Shown: positions 1-11,102, numbered from the stretch's first letter. The stretch is DNA of 64,000 nucleotides from Bifidobacterium sp. ESL0682 (GCF_029392815.1 NZ_CP113942.1:1-64000); one strand, 5' to 3'. Numbers and translations are program-made. The notes: generated from the letters alone by a model not told the origin.

Positions 1-43
1 GACGATGCCGGAAACTTATGGAACGATTGAAGAAAGGGCCACC

Positions 44-1990
44 ATGGCAGATGAGTCAAACGACCCGATAACCCAAGCCGTGCGCATCTGGGATGACGCA
101 TTGGCGGTGCTGCGGCAGGACACTTCGATCACCCCGCGCAGCAAGGGCTGGCTCGAGGGCGTACAGCCAGAAGGCGTTTTCGGACCGACCATCGTCTTAT
201 GCGTGGCCAATGCGGCGACCCAGCAGGCGTTGCAAGGTGAGCTCAACCAGGCGCTGCTCGGGGCGCTGAAACTTGCGACCGGGCACGACATGTTCCCGGC
301 GTTCAAGATCGCCACACCAGAAAACGAGAGCACGACCGCTGAGAACAGCCACGAAGCCGACGGTAATTTCGGCAATATTGATGCCGCAGACGATGCGGAA
401 TTCACAGGAAATTCCGGCTATAACGGCAACGCTGTCAACAACGAAACGGGCGCCGAAAACGGGAACCGTCTGGAATCTGGGATGACCGCAGGCGGCAACG
501 TACACGGTCAGACCGGTAATGGCAATGCCTACAACCATGGCTACGCGCACAAGGCCAAGCCGGCCCAAGCCTCGCAACTGAGCTTTGACGTGCCTGATGA
601 AATGGAATATACCGGCACTCGCGAGCGCAGCAACGAGAACGGGTACACGAATGCTTGGAACGGCGAATTCGCAGCAACGCAGCGCGAAACGCAACCGGCC
701 CAACCAGCATGGCAGCCTGCGCAACCCGTAAATCCGGAGTCCCAAACTTCGCAGGGACAGCCTCAAGTTCCCATGACATCAGCTGCGATGACGCAATCCC
801 GCCAATCTGCACCATCACCGCAGTCGTCACAACTGTCGCGGGCACAACAGACACAGAGAGGATCGGCGGCACAGGCTGGTTCCGCGCCGGCACCGGACTC
901 AGCTCCGGCTTTCGAGGTGGACGACCAGAAGACCGCGCGCGACCCGGAGACGCACCTCAACAAGAACGCGACGTTCGACACTTTCGTACCCGGCGACTCC
1001 AACCGTTTCGCACGCACCGTGGCGCTCGCGGTGGCCGAGGGCAGCGGCAAGGACTTCAACCCATTGTGTATATATGGTGGCTCGGGATTGGGCAAAACCC
1101 ACCTCCTGAACGCCATCGGCAACTACGCGCTGGTCAAGGACAATACGCTCAAGGTGCGCTACGTCACCAGCGAGGAATTCACCAACGAGTTCATCGAGGC
1201 GCTGCAGACCCCGAACCAGAGCCAAGGCCAGATCGCCGCGTTCAACCGCCGCTACCGCGAGGTTGACGTGCTCCTGATCGACGACATTCAGTTCCTGGGC
1301 GGCAAAGAAGCCACGCTTGAGCAGTTCTTCCACACCTTCAACGCGCTCTACCAGGCCGGCAAGCGCATCGTCATCGCCTCAGATGTCGCTCCTAAGAACC
1401 TGAAGGGCTTCGAGGCACGTCTCATTTCCCGCTTCGAATCGGGCCTGACCGTCGACGTCAAGCCACCGGATCTCGAGACCCGCATCGCCATCCTGCGCAT
1501 GATGGCCTCGATGAACCATTCCAACATCCCCAACGACGTGCTCGACCTCATCGCCGAACGCTTCACGGAGAACATTCGCGAGCTCGAAGGGGCGCTGACC
1601 CGCGTCACTGCCGTGGCGTCGCTCAGCAACCAGCCGGTTTCGCGCGCTTTGGCCGAGCAGACCCTGCAGGACTTCTTCACCACCGACGTGGAAATCAAAC
1701 CGACCGACATCATCGGCCAGGTGGCCAAGTACTTCCACCTCACGTTCGACGACCTCGTAGGCCGTGCGCGCACCAAGAACGTCGCTCTGGCACGGCAAAT
1801 CGCCATGTATCTGGCCCGAGAGATGACCAGCATGAGCCTCGTGGACATCGGCGAGGTCTTCGGCGGACGCGACCACACCACCGTGATGCACGCCTATACC
1901 CGCATCTCCAACGAAATGCAGGAGAAGCAGGAAATCTACAACTACGTCATGGAGCTCACCGTTCGGCTGAAACAGCATCCGGAAGGCTGA
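44..1990 (+). CDS. dnaA: chromosomal replication initiator protein DnaA
   Basis: DnaA binds DnaA boxes at oriC and opens the origin. The protein is 648 residues from ATG 44, which has an AGAAAGG-like ribosome binding site 6-7 bases upstream; an in-frame ATG at position 5 lacks one. Visible parts are an N-terminal helical domain, a very long low-complexity linker (about residues 85-300, rich in Asn, Gln, Ala and Gly), the AAA+ domain with Walker A GGSGLGKT (about 345) and Walker B LLIDDIQF (about 410), and the C-terminal box-binding signature [10 protein letters not shown] (about 608). The linker makes it longer than typical DnaA proteins (about 450-520). It is followed by the DnaA-box cluster and dnaN, the classic origin arrangement. 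Confidence 0.97.
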   Translation: MADESNDPITQAVRIWDDALAVLRQDTSITPRSKGWLEGVQPEGVFGPTIVLCVANAATQQALQGELNQALLGALKLATGHDMFPAFKIATPENESTTAENSHEADGNFGNIDAADDAEFTGNSGYNGNAVNNETGAENGNRLESGMTAGGNVHGQTGNGNAYNHGYAHKAKPAQASQLSFDVPDEMEYTGTRERSNENGYTNAWNGEFAATQRETQPAQPAWQPAQPVNPESQTSQGQPQVPMTSAAMTQSRQSAPSPQSSQLSRAQQTQRGSAAQAGSAPAPDSAPAFEVDDQKTARDPETHLNKNATFDTFVPGDSNRFARTVALAVAEGSGKDFNPLCIYGGSGLGKTHLLNAIGNYALVKDNTLKVRYVTSEEFTNEFIEALQTPNQSQGQIAAFNRRYREVDVLLIDDIQFLGGKEATLEQFFHTFNALYQAGKRIVIASDVAPKNLKGFEARLISRFESGLTVDVKPPDLETRIAILRMMASMNHSNIPNDVLDLIAERFTENIRELEGALTRVTAVASLSNQPVSRALAEQTLQDFFTTDVEIKPTDIIGQVAKYFHLTFDDLVGRARTKNVALARQIAMYLAREMTSMSLVDIGEVFGGRDHTTVMHAYTRISNEMQEKQEIYNYVMELTVRLKQHPEG

Positions 1991-2003
1991 TTTCATACAT
2001 TTC

Positions 2004-2034
2004 AGGTCCGTCGTGCGCTGTCTTTGACGGGCCT
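2004..2034 (+). terminator. possible dnaA terminator hairpin
   Basis: A 9-bp stem (2004-2012 with 2026-2034, one G-U pair) lies 14 bases after the dnaA stop. There is no clean T-run directly after it, although TTTT follows near 2047-2050. Weak call. Confidence 0.35.
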
Positions 2035-2148
2035 ATTAGGCTGCCGTTTTAACCGCACGGAATCATTTTTTCTTGTTGAAATATGGGACTGTAGTCTATG
2101 GTGAAACGTTTTGTGTAATACATTTCGCGGGGTTAATGACGTTTCTTG

Positions 2149-2474
2149 TTATTCACGATAACGATTTTGACGAACGAATTTGGCTAAGTTCAGAGTTATC
2201 CACGTTACGACACACCGGTGGTGGAAGAAAAATTTAAAAATTTATCCACATAGTTATTCACAAATGGGGGTAAACTCGGCGGATAAACCGTGGATACCCA
2301 CGATAAAAGCAGTGGAAAAGTCGTGGATGATCATTCAAAAATTGTGGATAGAAAAAGAATAAAGCCGTGGCGGTGGATAACTTGGTGTTTTATCCACAAT
2401 TCATCGCTTAGTTATCCACATAGTCTCGGGCTGTGGAAAACGCTGTTCGTAAGTGGTTTTAGCAGTTATCCACA
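2149..2474. other. oriC: replication origin oriC (DnaA-box cluster)
   Basis: The dnaA-dnaN gap holds at least nine 9-mers matching the DnaA box TTATCCACA or differing by one or two bases. Forward copies: 2149-2157 (TTATTCACG), 2196-2204, 2242-2250, 2254-2262, 2390-2398, 2412-2420 and 2466-2474. Reverse copies: 2343-2351 and 2372-2380. Four are exact TTATCCACA. AT-rich tracts (2060-2160 and 2228-2245) could serve as unwinding elements. No convincing gene lies here; the short open frames simply read through the boxes. Confidence 0.93.
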
Positions 2475-2616
2475 TATTCACCGTGCTTATTACCCTGATT
2501 ACTAGATAACCTTACGTTTCATTGTCATCAGCAAAGTGGGCAAGTTGAATCTGCATCTCACGATGAACAAAAAGCAACTAGAATAGAAATCAGTTAATCA
2601 CCAAAGTAGGAGCCTT

Positions 2617-3738
2617 ATGAAAGTCGAAATCAACTCCACGGCCTTAGCGGACGCAGTTGCCTGGACCACTCGCGTCATCGACGCACGTCCCGCCAACCCA
2701 ATTCTCGCCGGCATCAAACTTGAAGCGGCTGACGGTACTTTGCAACTTTCAGCCTTCAATTACGAAATTTCCGCTCGTCACCACATCGAAGCCGGTGTCG
2801 ACGAAGCCGGAAGCGTTCTCGTACAAGGCAAACTGCTGGCCGACATCACCAAAGCATTGCCGCAGGAAAAAGCTTACCTTTCCACCTCCGACACCACGAT
2901 GACCATCACTTCCGGAAAATCAACATTCAACCTGCAGCTCATGCCCGAGTCGGAATATCCGGATTTGCCCGAAGCGCCGGCCATGTTGGGCCAGGTCGAT
3001 GCGCCGACGTTTATGCAGGCTGTATCACAGGCTTCGGTCGCCGTCTCTCGCGAGGAAAATCGGCCGGTACTAACGGGCGTGCGCATCCAGTTCAACGGCG
3101 AAAAAGTCGTCATGACTTCCACCGATCGCTTCCGTCTTTCCCGTTCCAGCTTCAAATGGACGCCGCAGGACAACAACCTCGAAACCGAAACCTTGGTTCG
3201 CGGCTCGCTGTTACGAGATGTGGCCCGCGCCGTTGACGAACACCAGAACGTGGTTATCGATTTCAATCCTGAAAGCCCGTCATTGCTTGGTTTTGAAAAT
3301 GCCGGACGCGTTTCAACCTCGCAGCTAATTGATGGCGAATTCCCCGCGGTTGATCGGCTTTTTGCCGACGAATATCCGATCGAAGCCGTGATTTCCAAGG
3401 AAGCATTGCTTGGTGCCATCAAGCGTGTGGCTTTGGTCGCGGAACGTAATGCGCCGATTCGTATGGTCTTCGAAGGTCAGACGTTGACACTGTCCGCCGG
3501 AACTGCTGACGAATCCCAGGCCAAGGAAGTGCTCGACATCGACATGGACGGCGAGAACATCACTGTTGCTTTCAATCCGTCATACTTGATTGAGGGATTG
3601 AGTGCCATCACCGAGCCGTTCGTGCGTATGAAGATGACCACGGCCGTCAAGCCGGTTGAGTTCAATGGGCAGCAGGAAGCCGATTCCGACGAATCGATGG
3701 ATTATCGCTATCTGCTCGTACCGATGCGCTTCAACTGA
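2617..3738 (+). CDS. dnaN: DNA polymerase III beta subunit (sliding clamp)
   Basis: Beta clamp that encircles DNA and tethers the replicative polymerase. 373 residues, the usual family length, starting at ATG 2617 after a GTAGGAGCC ribosome binding site. The sequence begins MKVEINSTALADAV and ends with the typical RYLLVPMRFN tail, in which the closing P-M-R is conserved in clamps. It lies between oriC and recF. A strong hairpin follows at once, so dnaN may be transcribed apart from recF. The frame is intact. Confidence 0.96.
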   Translation: MKVEINSTALADAVAWTTRVIDARPANPILAGIKLEAADGTLQLSAFNYEISARHHIEAGVDEAGSVLVQGKLLADITKALPQEKAYLSTSDTTMTITSGKSTFNLQLMPESEYPDLPEAPAMLGQVDAPTFMQAVSQASVAVSREENRPVLTGVRIQFNGEKVVMTSTDRFRLSRSSFKWTPQDNNLETETLVRGSLLRDVARAVDEHQNVVIDFNPESPSLLGFENAGRVSTSQLIDGEFPAVDRLFADEYPIEAVISKEALLGAIKRVALVAERNAPIRMVFEGQTLTLSAGTADESQAKEVLDIDMDGENITVAFNPSYLIEGLSAITEPFVRMKMTTAVKPVEFNGQQEADSDESMDYRYLLVPMRFN

Positions 3739-3757
3739 TTGTCAGAATACGAAATTT

Positions 3758-3809
3758 ATCTTACGGTGTTCATTAATTTATCCATACACCGTAAGATATT
3801 TTTCTTTTT
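3758..3809 (+). terminator. rho-independent terminator after dnaN
   Basis: A perfect 12-bp stem (3758-3769 ATCTTACGGTGT with 3786-3797) has a 16-base loop and is followed by two T-runs (3799-3803, 3805-3809). It begins 20 bases after the dnaN stop and ends 40 bases before recF. Confidence 0.85.
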
Positions 3810-3849
3810 AGATTTATTATTATTCATCTATATAAAGTAAGGGGTTCGC

Positions 3850-5285
3850 GTGTATATCTCGCGGCTGGCGCTTGACCATTTCCGTTCGTGGCCGCACCTT
3901 GTCGTGGATTTCACGCCCGGGGTGACCATTCTCAAAGGCGCCAACGGGCTTGGCAAAACCAATATCGTCGAAGCCATCGAAGTGCTTTCCACCGGCTCGA
4001 GCCACCGTGTCTCCAGCTCGCTGCCGCTGATTGAACGTGGCGAAGCCAAAGCTACCATTCGTGCCAATGTCAATGAGAATGCTGATGATGCGGGGGTAAA
4101 CCGGTCCTTGAAGAGACCGGAAATGATGCTGACAACGCTGGTATGAGCGAGGAAACCGGTGGAATCCATTTAGATGCTGAAAATGAGATTCCTGTTGCCG
4201 AAGATGTGAGCCACGAAACCACTTACGAAGTAACCATTGCGGCACGAGGAGCCAATCGTGGGCGTATCAACGGCGGCAATTCGCTGTATATGCGCGATAT
4301 CGTCAGCAAAGTGCCCAGTGTCTCGTTTACTCCTGACGACCAGCGGCTGGTGGCGGGAGATCCGGCTACCAGGCGTGGATTCCTGGATCAGGCTGGGTCG
4401 TTGTTAATTCCCGGCTATGCCGCTGAACTTTCCAATGCCAATAAAATCGCCAAGCAACGTGCCGCGCTTTTGAAACAGCTCGGGCAACGCAGCGAGCCGG
4501 TGGATGCCCAGAACGCTGCTCTCAATGGGCTGGAAATATGGACCGGTCAGTTTATTGGTGTCGGCGTCGCTTTGACCAGAGCCCGTGCCGGATTGATTGA
4601 GCGTCTGGCCGGGCCGTTCTCGAGCATTTACGATGAACTGGCAGGCAAACCCCAGCACGCAGGATTGGAATACGCCCCTTCGTTCGAGGAGGTGCTGAAT
4701 TTTGAGCAGCCGGAACCGGAGATTAGCAAGCACTACCAACGGCTGTATGCCGGCGAAATCGCACGCGGACGCAACCTGATCGGTCCGCATCGCGACGATA
4801 TGACTTTGACGCTCGACGGCATGCCAGCCCGCGAATTCGCCTCGAACGGCGAGATGTGGACCATGGCGCTCGCGTTGAAAATGGCGTTGTTCGATGAAAT
4901 CGCACAGGTTCAGGGAATCAAGCCCATTGTCATCCTGGATGATGTTTTCGCGCAGCTTGATGAAACCAGGCGCCGGCAGATTCTCGATTTTGCCATGCAG
5001 CAGGATCAGGTACTTATCACGGTGGCAGCGGCCAGCGATATCCCACTGAATGCAGCAGAAGCCGGAAAAGCAACGATTGTCGATGTGGCCGAGCTGAAAT
5101 CCGGAGCGGAAGACGAAAACGCCGATTTGGTTGCTCAACTACAGGCCGCTCGGGAAAAGAGCACAACGATTGCCGATGCTCCCTCGGATTCTCGGCAATC
5201 CGGCGAATCCATTGGTGCTGGAAACAGCCAAAACGTTCATGATGCAGCATGTGAAGGCGATGACTCCGTTGAGGTGCGATCATGA
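3850..5285 (+). CDS. recF: DNA repair protein RecF (frame broken at 4092-4096)
   Basis: RecF is an SMC-like ATPase that helps load RecA at single-strand gaps. The GTG start at 3850 follows AAGGGG. The first frame gives about 80 good residues including Walker A GANGLGKT (about 30-37), then stops at 4146. The rest, from TYEVTIAARG through the C-terminal Walker B VILDDVFAQLDETRR, reads one frame back up to 5285. That second frame is open from 4089. Adding one G to the G5 run at 4092-4096 joins both parts into about 478 residues through an acidic linker. The linker is longer than I would expect for RecF. The stop overlaps the next start (ATGA, 5282-5285), suggesting translational coupling. Either a sequencing error or a real mutation is possible. 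Confidence 0.88.
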
Positions 5286-5779
5286 AGCCGCCTATTGCCG
5301 AACAACTGCATCTTGATCAGCGCAAACTGCCGGCCGAAGTCTTTAATCGGCTGTCTTCCCGTGCAGGAGCTCGCAGGGATTGGAAAGCGCGCGAAGAGAG
5401 TGCATGGAACAACTTCGGTAAACCCGGGCGCGATCCGGGCAAGCTCGGCGGAATCATGTCCGCGATTGCCACAGACGGCGACTGGACCCCGCATCTGAAG
5501 CTCGCGCAGCTGCGCAACCATTGGGACCAAGTGGTCGGTCCGGCTATCGCCGGCCACTCCGTGGTCACCGATTTCCGCGACGGCGTGCTCACCATCAATA
5601 CCGAATCCAACGCATGGGCCACACAGCTGACCTACCTCATTCCCCAGCTCACCACGACCATTCGTCAGCGGCTCAAAGGCTTGGAAATCCGCGAAATCCG
5701 CGTCACCGGCCCGCAATCGCACAACTTCAGGCGCGGGCCCGGTGGCCGGCGATATCCCAACCGCTATATGCGGCGCTGA
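5282..5779 (+). CDS. DUF721 (DciA-like) protein
   Basis: 165-residue DUF721 family protein. In many bacteria this family includes DciA, a loader or partner of the replicative helicase. Visible features are an acidic/basic N-terminal arm, then the core with HWDQVVGPAIAGHS (about 80-93) and a W-A-x-Q-L-T motif followed by I-x-Q-L, typical of the domain, and a strongly basic tail (RRGPGGRRYPNRYMRR). It overlaps the recF stop by four bases. Its place between recF and gyrB is conserved in actinobacteria. The helicase-loading role is inferred from the family. Confidence 0.85.
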   Translation: MKPPIAEQLHLDQRKLPAEVFNRLSSRAGARRDWKAREESAWNNFGKPGRDPGKLGGIMSAIATDGDWTPHLKLAQLRNHWDQVVGPAIAGHSVVTDFRDGVLTINTESNAWATQLTYLIPQLTTTIRQRLKGLEIREIRVTGPQSHNFRRGPGGRRYPNRYMRR

Positions 5780-5924
5780 AATCCGCGACTGAACGATACG
5801 ACCACGTATTCAATATTCATTGTGAAAAATTAGGACATCAGATGAAGTGCCCGACTATATCTGCCTGCTATCACGGTTTGATGATATTCAATCTACCAAA
5901 ATTTTAACTTTTGGGGGTAATGCC

Positions 5925-5951
5925 TTGAAAGTCCCCATATTCGAGTAAAAT
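5925..5951 (+). promoter_or_regulatory. candidate gyrB promoter
   Basis: TTGAAA (5925-5930) and TAAAAT (5946-5951) lie about 110 bases before gyrB. The spacing is 15 bases, a little short, so this is only a candidate. Confidence 0.35.
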
Positions 5952-6057
5952 GGCCACTATATGGTTAAGCCTCTAGAAGACCCCGTTATTTGCTTTCTAG
6001 AGTGTATCGCCCGCGTAAGAAGCCTTTCGTGCGCAGGAAAATCCAGGAAGGAACCTT

Positions 6058-8178
6058 GTGGCAGACTCTGAAGTAAATACTGAGAACACCAATGCCGCCG
6101 ACGATGGTGACAACGAACCTAAGACCGCTGCACAAATCGCTGCGGAAACCGACGCTTTGGAAGACGCCCAGCTTGACGATTCGCTCGCGCCCGAACATTA
6201 TGACGCCAGCGATCTGAGGGTGTTGGAAGGCCTGGAGGCCGTGCGCATCCGTCCGGGTATGTACATCGGCTCCACCGGTCCGCGCGGCCTGCACCACCTG
6301 GTCTACGAGATTGTCGACAACTCCGTCGATGAGGCGCTCGCGGGCTATGCCACGCATATCGAAGTCACTATTCTGCCGGACAACGGCGTGCGCGTGGTCG
6401 ACAACGGCCGCGGCATTCCTGTCGACGAGGTGCCCGGCGAGGGCGTCTCCGGCGTAGAGACGGTGATGACCAAGCTGCACGCCGGCGGCAAGTTCGGCGG
6501 CGGCGGTTATGCGGTCTCCGGCGGCCTGCACGGTGTCGGCATCTCCGTGGTCAACGCGCTTTCCACCGAAATCGACGTGGAAGTGCGCCGTCAGGGCTTC
6601 CATTGGACGCAAAGCTTCAAGAACCAGAAGGCTACCGCCCCGCTCCAGCAGGGTGCGCCGATGGGCGAAGACGAATCGACCGGCACGTCCGTGACGTTCT
6701 GGGCCGATCCCGCCATCTTCGAGACCACCATCTACGATTTCGAGACTCTGCGCTCGCGTTTCCAGCAGATGGCCTTCCTCAACAAGGGCCTGCGCATCTC
6801 GCTGACCGATGAGCGTCAGCACAATGTCGCCGGTGACGAAGTCGCGGGCGAGAATGACGCCACCGAAGAAAAGCCGGAAACCGTTTCTTATTGCTACCAG
6901 AACGGTATCAAGGACTACGTCGAGTATCTGGTGAAGTCTCGCAAGGCCACGCCGATCGAGGAAGACGTCATCGACCTTGAGGCCGAAGACCTGGAGCTCG
7001 GCATTTCCGCCGAAATCGCGTTGCAGTGGACCACCGCCTACTCCGAGGCCGTGCACACCTTCGCCAACACGATCTCCACCACCGAGGGCGGCACCCATGA
7101 AGAAGGCTTCCGCGCCGCGCTGACCAGCCTGGTCAACCGCTATGCGCGCGATAAGAACCTGCTGAAAGAGAAAGACGACAACCTTTCCGGCGACGATGTT
7201 CGCGAAGGCCTTACGGCCGTCGTGTCCGTCAAGCTCACCAACCCGCAGTTCGAAGGCCAGACCAAGACCAAGCTCGGCAACTCCGAAGCCAAGACCTTCG
7301 TGCAGCGTGTGATGACCGACCGCCTTGGCGACTGGTTCGATGCCCACCCCAGTGATGCCAAGAACATCATTCAGAAGGCGCTCGAAGCCTCGCACGCGCG
7401 TATCGCCGCCAAGAAGGCCCGCGAGAACACGCGTCGCAAGTCCGTTTTCGAAACCGCCGGCATGCCCGACAAGCTGAAGGACTGCCAGTCCAACAACCCC
7501 GAGGAATGCGAACTGTTCATCGTCGAGGGCGATTCCGCAGGCGGCTCCGCCATTCAGGGTCGCAACCCGATCACGCAGGCCATCCTGCCGCTTCGTGGCA
7601 AGATTCTGAACACCGAGCGCGCCTCCATCGACCGCATCATGAAGTCCGACACCATCGAGGCCTTGATTACGGCCGTCGGCGGCGGATACGGCGAGGAATT
7701 CGACCTGAACAAGGTGCGTTACCACAAAGTCATCATCATGGCTGATGCAGATGTCGACGGCGCACATATCGCAACGCTCAACCTGACGCTCTTCTTCCGC
7801 TATATGCGGCCGATGATTTACGCCGGTTACGTTTACGTCGCCATGCCGCCGCTCTACCGAATCAAGTGGACCAAGGGCGCGCACAGCTTCGTCTACACCG
7901 ACGCCGAGCGCGATCGCGTGCTCAAGGAAGGCAAGGAGGCCGGACGCCAACTGCCGAAGGGCGAAGGTATCCAGCGCTACAAGGGCTTGGGCGAGATGAG
8001 CTATCAGGAGCTGTGGGGCACCACCATGGATCCTGAGCACCGCATCCTGAAGCAGGTTGAGATTGAGGACGCGGCCCAGGCCGACGAGACCTTCTCGATG
8101 CTGATGGGCGACGAAGTGGGGCCGCGCCGCGAGTTCATTCAGCGCAACGCCCCGAGTGCGAAGTTCATCGACGCTTGA
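6058..8178 (+). CDS. gyrB: DNA gyrase subunit B
   Basis: ATPase subunit of gyrase, which introduces negative supercoils together with GyrA. 706 residues from GTG 6058, with AGGAAGGAA just upstream. The GHKL ATPase domain shows EIVDNSVDEALAG (about 84) and GGLHGVG. The TOPRIM domain shows EGDSAGGSA (about 490) and the metal-binding DADVDGAH (about 562). The C-terminus carries the GLGEM motif. An acidic 40-50 residue N-terminal extension precedes the ATPase domain. gyrA follows after about 100 bases. The frame is intact. Confidence 0.97.
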   Translation: MADSEVNTENTNAADDGDNEPKTAAQIAAETDALEDAQLDDSLAPEHYDASDLRVLEGLEAVRIRPGMYIGSTGPRGLHHLVYEIVDNSVDEALAGYATHIEVTILPDNGVRVVDNGRGIPVDEVPGEGVSGVETVMTKLHAGGKFGGGGYAVSGGLHGVGISVVNALSTEIDVEVRRQGFHWTQSFKNQKATAPLQQGAPMGEDESTGTSVTFWADPAIFETTIYDFETLRSRFQQMAFLNKGLRISLTDERQHNVAGDEVAGENDATEEKPETVSYCYQNGIKDYVEYLVKSRKATPIEEDVIDLEAEDLELGISAEIALQWTTAYSEAVHTFANTISTTEGGTHEEGFRAALTSLVNRYARDKNLLKEKDDNLSGDDVREGLTAVVSVKLTNPQFEGQTKTKLGNSEAKTFVQRVMTDRLGDWFDAHPSDAKNIIQKALEASHARIAAKKARENTRRKSVFETAGMPDKLKDCQSNNPEECELFIVEGDSAGGSAIQGRNPITQAILPLRGKILNTERASIDRIMKSDTIEALITAVGGGYGEEFDLNKVRYHKVIIMADADVDGAHIATLNLTLFFRYMRPMIYAGYVYVAMPPLYRIKWTKGAHSFVYTDAERDRVLKEGKEAGRQLPKGEGIQRYKGLGEMSYQELWGTTMDPEHRILKQVEIEDAAQADETFSMLMGDEVGPRREFIQRNAPSAKFIDA

Positions 8179-8282
8179 TACGTATATCGAATGTGGCTGT
8201 TGATATCAAAGAATGAATCATAGTCCCATTCGGTATAAACGGCATAACAGACTTAGTGAATCAATAAACATAAGGATTTACA

Positions 8283-11001
8283 GTGGCAGACGAAAACAAT
8301 ACCAACAATGACGACGGCGATGACGAGTACATCCCCGGTGGTGCACTCGAACCGTTGAGCCCGCAGGAGGCCGACAACACTGATTACGGCCTGATGACCG
8401 GCGAACGTATCCAGCGTATCGACCTCGGCCAGGAAATGCGCGAGTCCTACCTCGCCTATTCCCTCTCCGTGATTGTCGAACGTGCGCTCCCCGACGTGCG
8501 CGACGGCATGAAGCCGGTGCATCGCCGCGTGATCTACGCGATGTACGATGGCGGCTATCGCCCCGACCGCGGCTACAACAAGTGCTCTCGCGTCGTCGGC
8601 GACGTCATGGGCAAGTACCACCCGCACGGCGATTCCGCCATTTACGACACCTTGGTGCGTATGGCCCAGTCGTGGTCGATGCGCTACATGCTCGTTGACG
8701 GCCAGGGCAACTTCGGCTCCCCGGGCGACGACCCCGCAGCTGCAATGCGTTACACCGAGTGCCGCATGGCGCCGCTCGCGATGGAAATGGTGCGTGACAT
8801 CGACAAGGACACTGTCGATTTCGTGCCGAACTACGACGGCAAGACGCAGGAGCCGACCGTGCTTCCTGCCCGCTTCCCGAACCTTCTGGTCAACGGCTCC
8901 TCCGGCATCGCCGTGGGCATGGCCACCAATATTCCTCCGCACAACATGCGCGAGGTGGCCGATGGCGTGCACTGGGCACTCGATCACCCGGATGCCACCA
9001 AGGAAGAGTTGCTTGAGGCGCTCCTGCAGCGCATCAAGGGCCCGGACTTCCCCACCGGCGCCACGATTCTCGGCCACAAGGGCATCGAGAAGGCCTACCG
9101 CACCGGCCGTGGCCTCATCACCATGCGCGCCGTGGTCAACACCGAAGAGATCAAGGGGCGCATGTGCCTCGTGGTCACCGAGCTGCCGTATCAGGTCAAC
9201 CCCGACCGCCTCGCCGCCTCGATTCGCGACGCGGTGCGCGACGGCAAGATTCAGGGCATCGCCGACATGCGCGATGAGACTTCCGGCCGCACCGGCCAGC
9301 GCCTCGTACTCATCCTCAAGCGCGACGCCGTGCCGAAGGTCGTGCTCAACAACCTCTATAAGCACACCCAGCTGCAGGAGACGTTCGGTGCGAACATGCT
9401 CGCCTTGGTCGACAACGTGCCGCGCACGCTTTCGCTCGACGCCTTCGTCAGCCACTGGGTTGACCACCAGATAGAAGTCATCGATCGCCGTACCCGTTAT
9501 TTGAAGCGCGAGGCCGAGGATCGCGACCACATTCTGCAAGGCTATCTGAAAGCCCTCGACATGATCGACGAGGTTATCGCCCTCATTCGTGCATCCAAGG
9601 ACGTCGAAACCGCCCGTACCGGCCTCGAAGACCTGCTTGATGTCGATGACGTGCAGGCCGACGCGATTCTGGCCATGCAGCTGCGCCGTCTCGCCGCTCT
9701 GGAACGTCAGAAGATCGTCGACGAGCACAACGAGCTGATGAAGAAGATCGCCGATTACAACGACATCCTCGCCAGCCCCGAACGCGAACGCAAGATCGTG
9801 GGCGACGAGCTCGATGAGATCGTGGCCAAGTATGGCGACGAACGCCGCACCAAGATTTTGCCGTTCTCCGGCGAAATGAGCGACGAAGATCTTATCGCTG
9901 ACGAAAACGTGGTCGTCACCGTGACGCACTCCGGCTTTGTCAAGCGCACCAAGGCCGACGAATACCGCGCCCAGCACCGCGGTGGCAAAGGCATCAAGGG
10001 TGCCAAGTTGCGTCAGGACGACGTGGTTGACCACTTCTTCCTCACTTCCACGCACAATTGGATCCTCTTCTTCACCAACCGCGGCCGCGTCTTCAGGCTC
10101 AAGGCCTACGAGCTGCCGGAAGGTTCCCGCGATTCCAAGGGGGGCAGCACGTGGCCAACCTGCTGCAGCTCTCCCCGACGAGAGCATTCAGGCCGTGCTT
10201 TCGATTCCCGATTACGAAGTCGCCAAGTACCTCGTGCTCGCTACCCGCTCCGGCAAGGTCAAGAAGACCCCGCTGGCGCAGTACGATTCCACCCGTCAGG
10301 GCGGCCTCATCGCCGTGCGCCTGATGGAAGACCCGGAAACCGGCGAGCCGGCCGACGAGCTGATTGGCGCGACGCTGTGCAACGCGGAAGATGACATCAT
10401 TCTCGTCTCCAAGCACGGCATGAGCCTCAAGTTCAAGGCCGACGACGAGCAACTGCGCCCGATGGGTCGCCAGACCGCCGGTGTGCAGGGTATGAAGTTC
10501 CGCGACGGCGATGAGCTGCTGGCAATGGACGTGGTCCGTGCCGACATGGAAGATGACCTGAGCCTGCTCGTGGTCACCAACGAGGGCTTCGCCAAGCGCA
10601 CCTCCATCAGCCAGTACCGCCTCCAGGGCCGCAACGGCTTTGGCGTCAAGGCACTGCAACTGACCGAAGGCCGCGGCGAGCTGGTGGGTGCGGTCATCGT
10701 GGCCGATTCCGACCAGATCCTCGCCATCATGAAGTCCGGCAAGGTCATCCGCTCCGACGTCAACGAAGTCAAGCGCACCGGCCGCAATACGCAAGGCGTG
10801 ACGCTCGCCAAGCCCGACAAGGGCGACGAGATTCTCTCCATCGCACGTAACACCGATACGGACGATGACGAAGATGACGAGAACGCCGAGGATGCTGACG
10901 CGAATAACGATTCCGCCGATTCCAAGGAAGCCAACGCAACAGATTCCGCAGCCGATGATTCAGCCACGGAAGCCAGTGACGAAGGCAGTGCCGAGGAATA
11001 A
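8283..11001 (+). CDS. gyrA: DNA gyrase subunit A (two frame breaks near 10140-10176)
   Basis: Catalytic subunit of gyrase. GTG 8283 follows AAGGATTT. The N-terminal domain has [17 protein letters not shown] (about 114), with Ser and Asp at the positions linked to quinolone resistance, and the catalytic Tyr in AMRYTE (about 157). The C-terminal beta-pinwheel shows repeated R-x-G-x-x-x-R-x-K blocks and ends in a long acidic tail. The frame changes twice. After DSKG, the G6 run at 10139-10144 shifts it so that the GyrA box GQHVANLL reads in a second frame. The C4 run at 10173-10176 shifts it again, so [11 protein letters not shown] reads in a third. Correcting both gives about 905 residues, normal length. 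The gene is essential, so these are almost surely sequence errors. Confidence 0.95.
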
Positions 11002-11059
11002 GTAATCAGTAAGCAATACTGAAGCGCTGCTATCAGCAGACAGGTTAGTAAATGCGGTT

Positions 11060-11102
11060 ATGGTCGCTGATACTTTCGGGTATCGGCGGCCATACTGTTT
11101 TT
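11060..11102 (+). terminator. rho-independent terminator after gyrA
   Basis: A 14-bp stem with two G-U pairs (11060-11073 with 11080-11093) has a TTTCGG loop and a following T5 (11098-11102), about 60 bases after the gyrA stop. Confidence 0.85.

Noticed and set aside
2180..2505. Short proteins between dnaA and dnaN
   Set aside because: The open frames consist mainly of DnaA-box sequence and have no family features; the region is oriC.
4086..4146. Programmed -1 frameshift in recF
   Set aside because: No canonical slippery heptamer or downstream pseudoknot was evident, and similar breaks occur in unrelated genes of the window, which points to sequence errors.
5986..10187. Long open frames antisense to gyrB and gyrA
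   Set aside because: They mirror the codon bias of the sense genes, give low-complexity Gly/Val/His/Asp-rich translations and match no family.
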